Of a stretch of DNA of 64,000 nucleotides, positions 13,007 through 23,992 are shown piece after piece. The stretch lies in contig JAJGOT010000505.1 in NCBI GenBank assembly GCA_022457155.1, positions 179,001 through 243,000 on the forward strand. Reading direction: 5' to 3'. The notes beneath the pieces are model-generated. The model saw only the letters and a list, made by a program, of their open reading frames with translations, was not told the DNA's origin and searched no databases. Positions within the stretch are counted from its first letter, which is position 1, and every line of letters starts with the position of its first letter. This DNA comes from Cladopsammia gracilis (Eukaryota; Cnidaria; Anthozoa; Scleractinia; Dendrophylliidae). The translations under genes were made by a program, and so were the position numbers.

Positions 13007-14288
13007 CAAATATGACATCTTGAAGTTTTTTTACTTAATAACTATCTAAATTAAGCATTTTTAAATATCCAACTTTGCTGCAAATTTAATTTAAAACCCT
13101 AGTTTAAGTGCTTTTATTTGTTTATATTATATTTTTTCTAATAATTATAACTAGGTTGAAATGGTAAAACTCAATGTTCAAATAAGAATAATGGAACTTC
13201 CTGTATTATTTACTTGAATATTCTGAAAGTTGTAAAACTTTTATTAAATTCACTAGCCGAGAAGATTTTAAACTCAATACAAATCTAAATTTACACAGGA
13301 GATAAGGGAGGATAGGTCTTGGCATTGCTCCCTTAAAAGCTATAATAACCACCAGAAAATGTGAATTTAACTGAAAATCATGGCAACCAAGTTAATTGTG
13401 TTTAATGATATATTTTTATATATATATGTTAGTGCTGTTAAATGATTTTGATTACATTTCACCAATTTTTAAAGACCAAAATGGCAGATTTGGGCATTTC
13501 TGGTTTAATGTCATATACCATGTGATGTCTTAATAATTAATTAACACATCTCAGAGTTGCAGGCTGCAGCCAACCTCCTCACCCTTCACTTATTATAGCC
13601 TGCAATAGTGCTTATTAGGTTTTATTTAATTTTTAATTGGTGTAAATGTTTTCAGTTTAAAAATGGTGTTAATAATAGTAACTGAGAAAATGTTTGCACA
13701 AACGTTATTAATATAGTAATAATTATTATCTCTTTCAGACAAGATAATATATTATTAATAACAGACAAGTTTCATTTTTGTTTATTTTAAATTCACGCAA
13801 GTCAGAGGATTATTTTAAGATTTAATTTAAACCTTCCTACTTTTTGTATCCTCAGTATTCAGTTATTTGAGATGCCTTTAATCTTTTTTAAGCTTGTTTT
13901 GAAAAGCACATTATGTTGTAGGATTGTGAAAAAGAACCTTGAACTTAATCTGACGTATAGTTATCCAATGGCAATTTGTTTATGTCATTTTTGGTTGTGT
14001 CATTTTGTGAGATACTACCACTGAGGTAGAAAACGTTTTAAATGCATGTCCTCCTATCAATGTTAATTACCTTGAAAATTACTTTTCCAAAAATGCAAAT
14101 GTGATTGATCCTTGTATTATACTAGGTTAATATAGGCAATTGAATTTCTACAAAAGTTAGTTATTAAGATATAGGCATTTATTACGAAGAAGCATTTGTA
14201 TTCATTAAAAAATAGAAATGTATTGTCAAAATTATTGAATATATTATTCAATAGGTTGTTTTTTATACTGCAATTAATTTTATTGTTT
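13007..14288. other. 3' UTR/intergenic, no gene seen
   Basis: AT-rich sequence after the beta-PIX stop. Its first part is presumably 3' UTR. No coding exon recognised. Confidence 0.4.
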
Positions 14289-14446
14289 CAGGGCCGTAGC
14301 CAGTATGAGGCAAACCAAGGCACTTGCCTCAGTCGTGATCCCAGTGTTTTGTTTAAACGTAGTCATCATAAAGACCCTAAATAGTTAGGCGGGGAATTTA
14401 ACCATGGATATTGCCTCAGTCCTTATTTTTTCTGGCTATGGCCCTG
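14289..14446. mobile_element. hAT5-like MITE, ends CAGGGCCGTAGCCAG
   Basis: The inverted ends CAGGGCCGTAGCCAG and CTGGCTATGGCCCTG are flanked by perfect 5-bp duplications TGTTT (14284-14288 and 14447-14451). CAGGG termini with a 5-bp target duplication fit the hAT5 group; the assignment is an inference from ends alone. Confidence 0.8.
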
Positions 14447-14666
14447 TGTTTTATGGAAGGTCGCTTGCTATACAGCTGATTTCTCATGATAGTGCACAGG
14501 TGACATGATTATCATGGCTTATATAATTTTAAAGTTAATACAACATCTATTTATTCTTATTATCATAAATAGTTACAGAAAGGTATTGGTTACAGAATTA
14601 GGTAAATACAAGAAAAATCAAGCTAAGTTGAAGTCATCTTTTTATAACCTTATGGGGGTAGTCATG

Positions 14667-14846
14667 CAGGGGCGGATCCAGGGGGGGGGGGGGGGGGGGG
14701 TGAAATGGGTGAATTTTCATCCCCCTTTTCTGAGACCCCTAATTTCTTTTTTCTAAAGTATTTCACAAATAAATAAAAAAAACAGGCTTTGGTTCTACTG
14801 CATTTAAAATTTCACCCCCCATTTCAAAATCCTGGATCTGCCCCTG
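14667..14846. mobile_element. hAT5-like MITE, ends CAGGGGCGGATCCAGG
   Basis: Inverted ends CAGGGGCGGATCCAGG / CCTGGATCTGCCCCTG flanked by TCATG duplications at 14662-14666 and 14847-14851. It has an internal poly-G run. The same family occurs at 35086, 44836 and 53167, each with its own 5-bp duplication. Confidence 0.85.
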
Positions 14847-15257
14847 TCATGGCCAGGTAAATCTCAGATAGCTGAGTTTTGGCTCAACCTTGTTGTAAAA
14901 CAAAAAAATGTTATGACAATAAAGTACAGTACGAAATAGCATTGATTTCCAAACATAGAAAAACTTGATAGGTTTTTACCCTAAGAAAAAACCTGATTTT
15001 TCCAAAAAAAAAAATCATTCCATGTTGCTTGAGTTCCATCCTTAGTAAACCTTATTTGTGTTTAACAACAACAACAACAACAACATTTATTTAAACACGA
15101 TATGCACTCTCCTTCACCATGCAAGGAAAAGGAGTGTGAGAAAAGGAGAGCACAGGAGACTAGTGCAAGTAGCTACATTTACGATCTACTTTATGTTGGT
15201 GATTCGCAACTTCGAAAAAGTCTTGTCTGTGCAACCAAACAAAGAATGATATCTTGT

Positions 15258-15925
15258 AGCTGCTATTTTGTCATGTAAACTTTTGAAACCTCGTCAAATG
15301 GGCATGCCATGCGGGGTTTGCGGGTCAGCCTAGCCAGTTCAAGTGACCAACTTTAGCTTTAGCTTTTTGACACTTTAGCTTGTAACTTTTCATTTCCAGT
15401 ATGAAACTGGAAGATCTTTTTTAGTGGCATGTAAATTTTCAGCACAATTTTCCCCTTGAAAATCTGAGTTTAATTAAAAGGGCATCTTTATTGCAAAAAT
15501 GCTGATTTCATAGTATAGTTTAAGCATTATATAAAGTTTCACCAAGTTTAAATTTTGTTAGAAATTGTTATATTAACTTAATTGTAAATATTCTACTGTT
15601 TGGTAACTGCTATTTTGTCATGTAAGCTTTTGAAACCTGGTCAAATGGGCATACCATACGGGGTTTGCGGGTAAGCCTACATGTAGGCAACTTGAAGTAA
15701 CCAACTGTTGACACTTTAGGTTGTAACTTTTCATTCCCAGTATGAAATTGGAAGATCCTTTTAAGTGGCACAATTTTCCCTTGTCTGGGTTTACTTTAAA
15801 AAGGCATCTTTATTGCAAACATGCTGATTTCATAGTATAGTGCAAGCATTATATAAAATTTCACCAAGTTTGAATTTTGTTAGAAATTATTATATTAACT
15901 TAATTGTAAATAGTCTACTGATTTT
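15258..15925. repeat. tandem duplication, about 345 bp, two copies
   Basis: The block beginning GCTATTTTGTCATGTAA, continuing through GGCATRCCATRCGGGGTTTG, TTTATTGCAAA and ending TTAACTTAATTGTAAATA, occurs at about 15260-15592 and again at about 15607-15912. The copies differ by scattered substitutions and small indels, so the duplication is not recent. Confidence 0.8.
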
Positions 15926-16000
15926 TCTACCTTCATTAATAAGCTACAGGTAGTTGTTTAATTAACATTTGTTGTTTATGCATTTTGATCTTTTCTACAG

Positions 16001-16049
16001 ATACACCAACATCTTCTCTTTTGGCCAAATTTAAAGGCAAGAAAGCGTA
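16001..16049 (+). CDS. candidate alternative terminal exon downstream of beta-PIX
   Basis: The acceptor TTTTCTACAG precedes a short segment that, entered in phase 1, encodes TPTSSLLAKFKGKKA and stops (TAG 16047-16049). An AATAAA lies at 16239-16244. The beta-PIX exon at 1427-1507 and the candidate exon at 4500 both end in phase 1, so a splice into this segment would give a form lacking the coiled coil. It is only weakly supported; it may equally be non-coding. Confidence 0.25.
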
Positions 16050-16165
16050 GCTGTAACTATAGACTATAGGCAGTGTAAATTATCTAGTAATTGCCCTGTG
16101 AGAGATGTTGAAGATGTTGAATTAGTAAATTAAATTAAAATTACACTATGAAATGTGATCTTTTA

Positions 16166-16685
16166 GGTGGCTCCAAGTAGTTTTTTGGGGTCACACTTCC
16201 TTTTTTGAATGCCCTTATACATAGTCTTACTTTAGCTCAATAAATCTGAATTTGATACCAGATGTTAGGCTTGAATGAAAGTTTTGGATGATGCTCTTTT
16301 TATGCTAATCAGCATTTCCATAGCAATGGTAAACAAACATGGCGAAAAACAGTTCCAAAATATCTTTCCATTTTGGGGCTACCCGCGACAAGCGAATAAA
16401 TGCGCTATAATCTACACAGTGTAGCACACTAAATGGGAAAATTTCAAACAAATTAAACTATTCGATTTTGAATAATTCGCTAAAACATTTTTAACACGTG
16501 TTTTTTCATGTTTGAAATATAAGCGGTCAAAACATTCCATGGGTTTCACAAATTATCATTAAATTACCACAGAAAGTTTCCTCAGACTAAAATTATTACT
16601 CCCTGCAAAAAGCTCTGACTAATTCCTCGGCAATAAAGAGATCGAGCTTTTCATTCAAATGCAGTTTAAAAAGAGTGAGCCACCT
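16166..16685. mobile_element. TTAA-target element, GGTGGCTCC ends
   Basis: Left end GGTGGCTCC after TTTA; right end GAGCCACC before TTAA. Related elements with the same termini lie at 17604-18119 and 53765-54317. I find no transposase frame; non-autonomous. Confidence 0.65.
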
Positions 16686-16908
16686 TAAACTAATGTGTGG
16701 TTTTATAAACTTTTTTTTATAGTCTATTGTAATTTTTATAACTGACATAAGAATATTTGGTGTTCATGCAGTTTTGTTTTGTTCCATTACGGTAGCTATT
16801 TTTTATAAAAGATAAACAAGGTAGACATCATGATCAGATGATTTTTTTCGTTTGAGGCCTGAGGGTGGATTTAACATGTTATTATATTATTGGGTATAAA
16901 GACCAGAA

Positions 16909-17052
16909 CCCAGTTGTTCAAAGGGTGGATAACGCTATCCACTGGATAAATCACTATCCAGTGGATAAATGTTAACAAAACACATTGCACTATCCACCAG
17001 ATAGTGATTTATCCGGTGGATAGCACTGTCCACATTTTGAACAACTGGACCC
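16909..17052. mobile_element. palindromic MITE with GTGGATA repeats
   Basis: Terminal CCAGTTGTTCAAA and TTTGAACAACTGG enclose repeated ATCCACTGGATA / TATCCAGTGGAT motifs that pair across the whole element (about 145 bp), forming a hairpin when single-stranded. Confidence 0.75.
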
Positions 17053-17289
17053 AGTAGTTTCACTTCAAAAATGAAAATAGCATGAAAAGTGCAGCAAGAA
17101 ATTGAGTGAAATTGTAAGAGTTTTAAAGAAGGGGTACAAGAAAGGAAATCAGTTTTGAAACACCAACAAACAGTTGAGAGAGCACCCCAGGTTGGCGACG
17201 GATTGTTTTGGTGTCCATCTACTGAGTCTGTCTCAAAATGGCTCTCATCTGAATAATGTTTTGACTACAAGTACCTTGCTGCTATCAAT

Positions 17290-17470
17290 ACGCCAAATGC
17301 AAATATGGCTGCTGATTTATTATTCTTTTATATGTATGTAAATTAGCCTGACTGGCCTCGTTAGCATGTGCAAAGTTCAAAAGAATGTTCACTCTAAAAT
17401 GAGGCTAGTCAGGCTAATTAACATACATATAAAAGAATAATAAATCAGCCGCCATATTTGCATTCGGTGT
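17290..17470. mobile_element. fold-back MITE, about 180 bp
   Basis: AAATGCAAATATGG followed by CTGATTTATTATTCTTTTAT and a segment ending TTAGCCTGAC on the left is matched in inverse by GTCAGGCTAATTAAC and the complementary run ending CATATTTGCATT on the right. Arms are about 65 bp around a loop of about 45 bp. Confidence 0.75.
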
Positions 17471-17603
17471 ATAGTAACTCTATCTCTGTAAAACTCGCTT
17501 TATTGGAAACTTCAACCTACATCTCTGGCAAAAGTGTAAAAACACTTGATTTAATCAAACTGGAAAGGTATCACTACAGGAAAATCCGATTAAGCCAACT
17601 TCA

Positions 17604-18119
17604 GGTGGCTCCCAACAGTTTCCAGCACTTTCCAAGACTTGGATTTTGATGGGTCATTAACACCTTTATCAGTTGATGCTACAATCATGACATCCAACGA
17701 ATGCCCAATGATTGGTGAACGCGTTATCATTTTTATGACACAATATGTTACTATAGCAACAGTATAATGCGCTGAAAACAAATTTTCGAAAATTTAAGGG
17801 GGCTCTGAACCCCACCTACAGAATTTTTTTGAACAGATAAGATGCCAAAAGTTGCATCTTATCCTACTGATCAAAATTTGACAAAAAATGGGGTTCACCG
17901 AGCCATTTTTGAGTTATGAACACTTAAAGCTAAAATTAAGGGTGTTTTCAGCACGTTATACTGTTGCTATAGTAACATATGTCACAAAAATGATAACGTG
18001 TTCACCAATCATTGGGCATTCATTTGATATCATGATTGTAGCATCAACTGATAAAGAGTGGTTATAATGACCCATCAAATTCTAAGTCTTAAAAGTGCTG
18101 GAAACTGTTGGGAGCCACC
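17604..18119. mobile_element. TTAA-target fold-back element, GGTGGCTCC ends
   Basis: Long imperfect inverted repeat: GGTGGCTCCCAACAGTTTCC on the left and GGAAACTGTTGGGAGCCACC on the right, with pairing continuing through CCAATGATTGGTGAAC and ACTGTTGCTATAGTAAC for about 190 bp per arm. The right flank is TTAA and the left TTCA (one change). Same termini as 16166 and 53765. Confidence 0.8.
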
Positions 18120-18699
18120 TTAATATTCTGAGAAAGCTCAAATCAGAAAATAAATTTGCAAAGTCCTTATCCTGCATGCAAAATATAATAATTTACATTC
18201 CCATGCAATTCTGCAGAATTTGATCTGAACCAGTTCAATGAATTTTTTTAATATTTTTTATTGATACTAAATGAAGATCTCAAAACCTTACAAGCCCTGA
18301 GAATTGGTTTTAAATCGCATGCCAAGACTGTAGTATGATGGGCGACCGATTGCTTGAAAATTGATTGCATAATCACAGACATTTTGGCCACTGTGCTTGA
18401 GTCACTGTCTATGATCCTTGGAGATCAGTTGCAAAGCCTCCCTTAGTCTACTGGCTTTTGCTAGAACATGGTCCTAGATTGATTACTTTCTAAAATATTT
18501 TCGTGCATCAAATCTCTAAATAAAGTTGCTACAACAACAAATTGGTTCCTTCAACATTAATATATTTTAAATCATGCTAATTTATTAGACAAGTGTAATT
18601 GTAATTCAAGTACAAGCTGTTATTAATAATTAGTTTGTTGTAATAAAAGTGAACTAGCTGTTTGTAAATGCAGCACCAGTATGTTGTCTTGGATTTGGA

Positions 18700-18975
18700 G
18701 AGAATATATAAGCTATATAGGTATATGCGGCCTTAAGGGGTATGGTTTTCAGGCCATTTTGGTCTGAAATAGGGTATGGTTTGCGCTTCTCAAATGTTTA
18801 CGCAAACGGAAGCACTTCCTGGTCTGAAATAGGGTATCAAATTTTGGGTCAGGTCTGAAATAGGGTAGGAAAAATCACCTATTTTGGTCAGAAATAGGGT
18901 AAGGGTTTTAAGAAGCATGCCGCACACCCCCACCCAAATTTTCGGGGGGTACCCCCCCCCTCCCGGGGGAATATG
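18700..18975. mobile_element. copy of the GGGTATGGTTTTCAGG repeat family
   Basis: Contains GCTATATAGGTATATGCGGC, four copies of a TCTGAAATAGGGTA motif, and ends in GGGGGGTACCCCCCCCCTCC. Family members occur at 46993-47348 and 59427-59874, with a fragment at 37670-37735. In the 46993 copy the ends and an 8-bp duplication are clear. Confidence 0.65.
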
Positions 18976-19502
18976 TTACTGGGCTGCTTGTCATCGTCTT
19001 TTGAGGGGTGTAAATCACAGATTTTGGTTTCACTTTGGGTGGGCAGGAAGGACGGCCAATATTTTCAGCCACCAAGGAATCATTTAGAATTAAGAATTAA
19101 CTAAAGATTTGTGACGAATTCAATGGCGAGTATTAATCGTCTTTAATGTCACTATTAATAACTCTTGTTTTCCTTTCCTTTTTAGAATTGTATCTATTAG
19201 GGGTGAAAGCTTGAGCCACACCCAGATTGGTCATCTTTTGGGGTTTAATTCAAAATTTCCGACAGGCATCCCCATAACTTTCATATGGAAGACTCCCCCC
19301 CAGGCTCTCCTACTTTTTCTTTCATCCCCTCCCACATCCCTCTAATTTCATTTTAATTTGACATTCTAAGATCTGGGATGGGTGTACATTCAATCAATAT
19401 TGATCAGTAGTACAATAATTTCATTTTTTATCGAATTAAGTTCTAGTGTTAATTATCTTATGTCATGTTCATAATTTTCATTATGTTCTTGCTGGCTTCT
19501 TC

Positions 19503-20669
19503 TTACTCATTGCTGGATTTTGGCTTCACCACACGGCCCATGAACAAAATTGCACTTGACTTCTTGTGACAAATCATGAACAAAAATGGGTGGTCAGCAC
19601 AGAAGATAGGATTTATCAATGCCATTCGAGCCATCATGACCACACCCGTGGCTGCCGCAGCCTCTGTACCCTTCTCATTAACTTCCACAAATGCCTTGTG
19701 AATGACATGGGACACATAGATTTTCTCAGGGCCTGGTGTGATGCCTGAAAAATCAGCTTTGAACTCATCAAACATATCTCTTGCTCCCATTTTTTCCAGG
19801 ATATTGTTAAGAAGAAACTGCTGTGTCAGCTTAAATCTTGGCAAGGACACCTCCACCTTGTCAGGGTGTGACTGTGATACACACTCAAGAGCCTTTTGTA
19901 ACCTGTCATGGGTGAGGCTTTCCTCTAACTTGGCCAGCCCATGGGTGTCATGGGGCAAGAGGATAACCATGGAAATATCTTTTCCTTGGTAGGGCAATTC
20001 AAGCACTTGACAGGACAGCTCCCCACCATCTTCGATATGCTTGAAGTTCTCTGTCAAATGCATCATCTGTACTTCAACCTTTTCACTTTCGGAGACAAAG
20101 AATTTTTGAGAGAAAGTGGCCTCTTTTTTGAACTGGTTTTGCCAAAATCCCTTGAAGTAAATTGCATTCACCAGCGTCAGTCGAGTGCGAGTATTAAATA
20201 CTCCCTCTGGAATCAAATTTTTAATCTTCTGTTTGGTTTTCTCTTCCACCCAGCCATTCACCTCTTTCCTCGCTCCCTCTGTATCTTTCTGGTAATCAAC
20301 CATGGCTATCTCAGCTTCGTAGAACTTCTTTGTTCCCTCGACGAACTCTTGCACCAGACTAAAATTCTTTTGCACAAAAAGTCGATTTGCGGCCAGCAGT
20401 TCGTTGCCTTCGGCGTTTGATTCATGGATAGCACTGAGAAAGTGTTGTTCTTGAGTGTGGAGTTCATCTTTAGGCAATGCTTCCCAGTGGAGAGCTTTAG
20501 CCATCTGCACAGCTGTGTTGCCTTTTGCTCCCATGGAAGTCATGGCCAGTGCAATACTCAAACTGCTCGGTGAATAAAACAGGTTTTCTCCTGCGAATTG
20601 CTGGTCATTTCTGAGAGCCTGGTGGAGCGCTACAGTGAATCTGTTGTTTGCTTCAATCACAGCTTTCAT
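19503..20669 (-). CDS. intracellular serpin A, single exon, P1 Arg
   Basis: 388-residue serine protease inhibitor of normal length, from ATG at 20667-20669. There is no signal peptide, so it is clade-B-like and cytosolic. Visible landmarks: ENLFYSPSSLSIALAM (28-43), LVNAIYFKGFW (167-177), the hinge GTEAAAAT (334-341) and the serpin signature FCADHPFLFMI (356-366). The alanine-rich hinge shows an inhibitory serpin. Counting from the hinge, P1 is Arg348 with P1' Met (MMAR|M), which predicts trypsin-like targets. No intron interrupts it. It is roughly 90% identical by eye to serpin C at 30433, in the opposite orientation. Its start codon lies 178 bp from that of serpin B, which is divergent. Confidence 0.93.
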   Translation of the reverse strand: MKAVIEANNRFTVALHQALRNDQQFAGENLFYSPSSLSIALAMTSMGAKGNTAVQMAKALHWEALPKDELHTQEQHFLSAIHESNAEGNELLAANRLFVQKNFSLVQEFVEGTKKFYEAEIAMVDYQKDTEGARKEVNGWVEEKTKQKIKNLIPEGVFNTRTRLTLVNAIYFKGFWQNQFKKEATFSQKFFVSESEKVEVQMMHLTENFKHIEDGGELSCQVLELPYQGKDISMVILLPHDTHGLAKLEESLTHDRLQKALECVSQSHPDKVEVSLPRFKLTQQFLLNNILEKMGARDMFDEFKADFSGITPGPEKIYVSHVIHKAFVEVNEKGTEAAAATGVVMMARMALINPIFCADHPFLFMICHKKSSAILFMGRVVKPKSSNE

Positions 20670-20847
20670 TTTGGAAACTTTATGCCAGAGAAAATTAAAA
20701 GCAGAAACGGGTTTGCGAATCGAAAGAGGGTAGTTTGCGAAATAAATTACATGTAAATTGACTTTTTCTCAACCAATCAAAACCTGCCTTGTATGATGTC
20801 ACGCGTCACGCAAGCACGTCTCGTGGGCCCCAACCAGAATTTTAAAG
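20670..20847. promoter_or_regulatory. bidirectional intergenic region between serpins A and B
   Basis: Only 178 bp separate the divergent start codons, so both promoters must lie here or overlap coding DNA. It contains AACCAATCAAAAC (a CCAAT box) near 20770 and GATGTCACGCGTCACGCAAG at about 20797. The CACGC / TCACGC motif is also seen upstream of serpin C (TCACGCAA, 30361-30368). The regulatory function is inferred. Confidence 0.5.
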
Positions 20848-22140
20848 ATGGTTGTGTTTTGGGTTTTCCTATCACTGTTTTACAACTTTGTCTCTTCAGA
20901 ACAACATTACAGTGAGAGAGAGGGACATATTATAGAAAACATCAATGATTTTGGCTTCGATTTGTTAAAGATTTTCAGCGAAGATCGGGAACTGAAAGAT
21001 GAGAATTTATTCTATTCTCCGACCAGCATTTCACTCGCTCTTGCCATGGTCTTCTTGGGCAGCAGAGGAAACACGGCTCAGCAAATAGCCCAGGCTTTCA
21101 AGTGGTATAAACATGATTTTGAAGACGTACATTTGGCAATGAAAGCTTTACAGGAAGCAGTTCTAGAATCGGAACATGACAATTTAGAGCTAAAGATCGC
21201 CAATCAAATGTGGGGGCACAACGAGCTGGAGGAAACAGCCGAATTTAAAGAGAGTTCCTTGGGGTTTTACAATGCCCCAGTTGCAAAAGTCGACTTCAAA
21301 GAGAGTTCTGAGCAGGCCAGACAGGAGATTAACAAATGGGTTGAGGAGAATACCGGCAGGAAAATAAAGGGCTTTCTTCCGCCTGGATCTGTCAATCAAG
21401 ACACACGACTGGCGCTAATTAATGCAATTTATTTTAAGGGAACTTGGCTTCATGCGTTTCAACAGGAGAAAACTCACCATGCTCCATTTTACACATCAAG
21501 TGACCTTCGAAATGTTTTCGAAGTTGACATGATGTCAGGCACGGCAAAACACAACTTCTTTGCCGATGAAGAAAATGATTGCAAAATCATTGAGCTTCCA
21601 TACAGCGGCAGTGACATTTCCATGTTTGTTGTCCTTCCAAATGAGATCAATGGCGTGTCACAAATTGAAAAAATGATAACTACCGGTGTAATGTCACACT
21701 GGATTAACTCAGTGGAGAACACTACAGTCAAACTGGCCATTCCTAAATTCATTCTGAGTCAGCATTTTGAACTGAAGAAAGTATTGAGTAAACTTGGTGT
21801 GAGTGACATGTTTGAGCCTCATTTATCCGACTTGTCTGGGCTTAGTTTAGTAGAAAGGCTACATGTGTCTCATGTTTTACACAAGGCCCACATCAGTGTG
21901 AACGAACAAGGAACAGAAGCAGCTGCGGCATCAGGAGTACTGATCCAGAAGAGATCCATAGACCTGCATCCAGAGTTCATTGCCAATCATCCATTTTTGT
22001 TCTTTATTTATCACAAGAGTTCAGATGCTGTTTTGTTTATCGGCCGCATCAATAAACCTGAGATAACTGAACAAGAAAATGCTGAGATTATTAATGACGC
22101 TAGTAAAGCTGATTATATTCATCACAATGATGAACTGTAA
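20848..22140 (+). CDS. secretory-pathway serpin B with Lys-Arg reactive centre and KDEL-like tail
   Basis: 430 residues, one exon. The N-terminus MVVFWVFLSLFYNFVSS is a clear signal peptide. Serpin landmarks: LFYSPTSISLALAM (54-67), LINAIYFKGTW (190-200), hinge GTEAAAAS (355-362) and signature FIANHPFLFFI (377-387). P2-P1-P1' by hinge counting are Lys368-Arg369-Ser370 (IQKR|S). One N-glycosylation site, NTT, at 291. An acidic tail after the serpin fold ends in HHNDEL, resembling ER-retrieval signals (KDEL/HDEL), though Asn at -4 is not in the strict consensus. Drosophila Spn4A and amphioxus Spn1 combine ER retrieval with dibasic reactive centres and inhibit proprotein convertases; neuroserpin is the other secretory comparison. 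I infer a role against convertase-like or trypsin-like proteases in the secretory pathway. Confidence 0.92.
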   Translation: MVVFWVFLSLFYNFVSSEQHYSEREGHIIENINDFGFDLLKIFSEDRELKDENLFYSPTSISLALAMVFLGSRGNTAQQIAQAFKWYKHDFEDVHLAMKALQEAVLESEHDNLELKIANQMWGHNELEETAEFKESSLGFYNAPVAKVDFKESSEQARQEINKWVEENTGRKIKGFLPPGSVNQDTRLALINAIYFKGTWLHAFQQEKTHHAPFYTSSDLRNVFEVDMMSGTAKHNFFADEENDCKIIELPYSGSDISMFVVLPNEINGVSQIEKMITTGVMSHWINSVENTTVKLAIPKFILSQHFELKKVLSKLGVSDMFEPHLSDLSGLSLVERLHVSHVLHKAHISVNEQGTEAAAASGVLIQKRSIDLHPEFIANHPFLFFIYHKSSDAVLFIGRINKPEITEQENAEIINDASKADYIHHNDEL

Positions 22141-22372
22141 TTTTTTTGCTAAATGCAAAAGAGGTATATGTAGCAGTTTTGGCCGATACTGTATATGAGG
22201 AAAAAGGGCTCCAAACTTGCCCTTTGGTTGCATGTGCCGTGAATTTTGTGTACAGCTTTTAAGTACAAACATTGATAAAAAAATTTAAAACATTGATAAA
22301 TGTTTACCTTTTTTTGCCAGAAGGTATTTCCTGTAAAGAATTTTATTATTTGAAGGTCTGGGGGCATAACTG

Positions 22373-22538
22373 CAGGGTTGTCAAAAGTAGCCGGCTGCCA
22401 GCGAAAATCACCACCTTCTTTGTTATCTCGGCCGGCTACTCAGCTGGGCTGTTCTTTAGAAGAGATGGTCTTTTCCCCAACCTTGGCTGCCTACTCCAAC
22501 AACACAGTCGGCTACTTCGAAACTTTATGACAACCCTG
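22373..22538. mobile_element. hAT-like MITE, ends CAGGGTTGTCA
   Basis: The inverted ends CAGGGTTGTCAAAAGTAGCC and GGCTACTTCGAAACTTTATGACAACCCTG (imperfect) are flanked by the direct repeat ATAACTG (22366-22372 and 22539-22545). The 7-bp visible duplication may be a decayed 8-bp hAT duplication. Confidence 0.75.
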
Positions 22539-23010
22539 ATAACTGTCCTTTATCAAATTTTGTAGCCAATTCCAGGTGTTCAAATGGTAGGGAGCAAAGG
22601 ATAGGCAATGTGCAGATGGAAAAAAATTTGTGAGTGCTGTCCAGCAGGATGGGCACAAAAGAGAGCGAGGCGAGGGAACACGCACCCCCTCCCAAGTCTC
22701 CCCTCGTTTTCCCCACACATTCATGCACCAGTTTTTAGCTGCTCCCCGGCTCCACAATCTAAATGCCAGAAGCTGGAACAAGTTACAAATTTTGACATTT
22801 TTCACCTGTTTTTTTCCCATGCACCCTATAAGTGTTGTGGTGTAGGAAGTGTGAATTGATGGATAGCTATCTAACATCACAATACATGATTATTGATATC
22901 AAAGTTTATCGCAAGCATTTCTTTAGATTTACTGCTTCTTTAACTGACTAAATTAAGGTGCTGAATACAAATTTTATAAATGAATACAAATTTTATAAAT
23001 GTCATTAAAC

Positions 23011-23049
<39 letters not shown>
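23011..23049. repeat. AAT trinucleotide microsatellite
   Basis: About 13 uninterrupted AAT/ATA units. A similar TAA run lies at 39225-39255 in a ZRSR2 intron. Confidence 0.9.
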
Positions 23050-23334
23050 TTTAACCAGGGAGCCCACTCGCCTTGGCAGTTTTCAGTAGGGCCCTGCAAA
23101 TAATAAATTTTAACGTATAAGAAATAAACAAATCCTAGCTAAAAACATCATTTAAAAATGTTAAAAAGACAATATCAAAAAGGTAAAAAAATGTAAAACC
23201 TATTTCATTTAAAAGAAGGGGTACAAGAAAGGAAATTAGTTTTGAAAAACCAACAAACAGTTGAGAGAGCTCCCCAGGTTGATGACGGATTGTGCAGTTC
23301 CAGCAAATATCCATACTCCCCCCATGGAAGGTTT

Positions 23335-23630
23335 TTATGGTGATTAGCTATTCGGAAAGGGCATGACTAAAAATGCCTGCTTGCAAAAAATCAGCATCTT
23401 AGTGAAATTTGGGGGGGGGGGGGGGGGAAGATATTGGCACTGTTACGCTCTGATGACTCCATTCAAACCGTTTTAATTTTGTCTTGGTTGCAAACTTTTT
23501 GGAACCAAGGCAAAATTAAAAGGGTTTGTAGGGAGTCATGAGAGCATAACGGTGTCAATATCTCACCCCCAAATTGAAATTGGCAAGCGGGCATTTTTCA
23601 ACATACCCTTTCCAATTATCTAAACTAGAA
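23335..23630. mobile_element. fold-back MITE with poly-G/C arms
   Basis: AGCTATTCGGAAAGGG and GCATTTTTCAACATACCCTTTCCAATTATCT at the ends, and GTTTTAATTTTGTCTTGGTTGC / GGAACCAAGGCAAAATTAAAA near the centre, pair imperfectly over about 130 bp per arm. No frame inside. Confidence 0.65.
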
Positions 23631-23644
23631 ATAGTGTTCACTAT

Positions 23645-23676
<32 letters not shown>

Positions 23677-23711
23677 GATGTGTATTGAATATAAATACTG
23701 TGCATACGACT

Positions 23712-23748
<37 letters not shown>

Positions 23749-23992
23749 AACATCCATTTAAGTAGTCGACATATTTATCTGTAAATTTGACAATGAAATC
23801 TATTACAATAATATAGTATTGTATTAATATTCTGTGTAACAGCAACATACTGTATTTTATTAAACGCTGTGGCTATATGGCCGATAACCGGTCAAGGTTT
23901 TCAAAACACTAAATGGCCGGCAGTTCTATATAATTTTCTCAGTAAATTTCACAAAATCGAAAAATTCCAGCTAATCTAAACTATCATATGTC

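Larger units (their letters stand above)
22141..23992. other. intergenic region between serpin B and the large transposon
   Basis: No coding exon seen. It holds a MITE at 22373-22538, repeat fragments at 22600-22860, an AAT microsatellite at 23011-23049, a fold-back element at about 23335-23630, and from about 23870 a CCGGCAG-containing repeat that is the target of the 5.1-kb transposon. Confidence 0.6.

Noticed and set aside
19941..20420. 159-codon plus-strand frame, and its match at 30682-31161 on the minus strand
   Set aside because: Both are the antisense of serpins A and C. Their similarity follows from serpin conservation, not from an independent protein.
22512..22880. Overlapping frames of 60-120 codons on both strands
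   Set aside because: GC-rich repeat DNA; mutually overlapping and without motifs.
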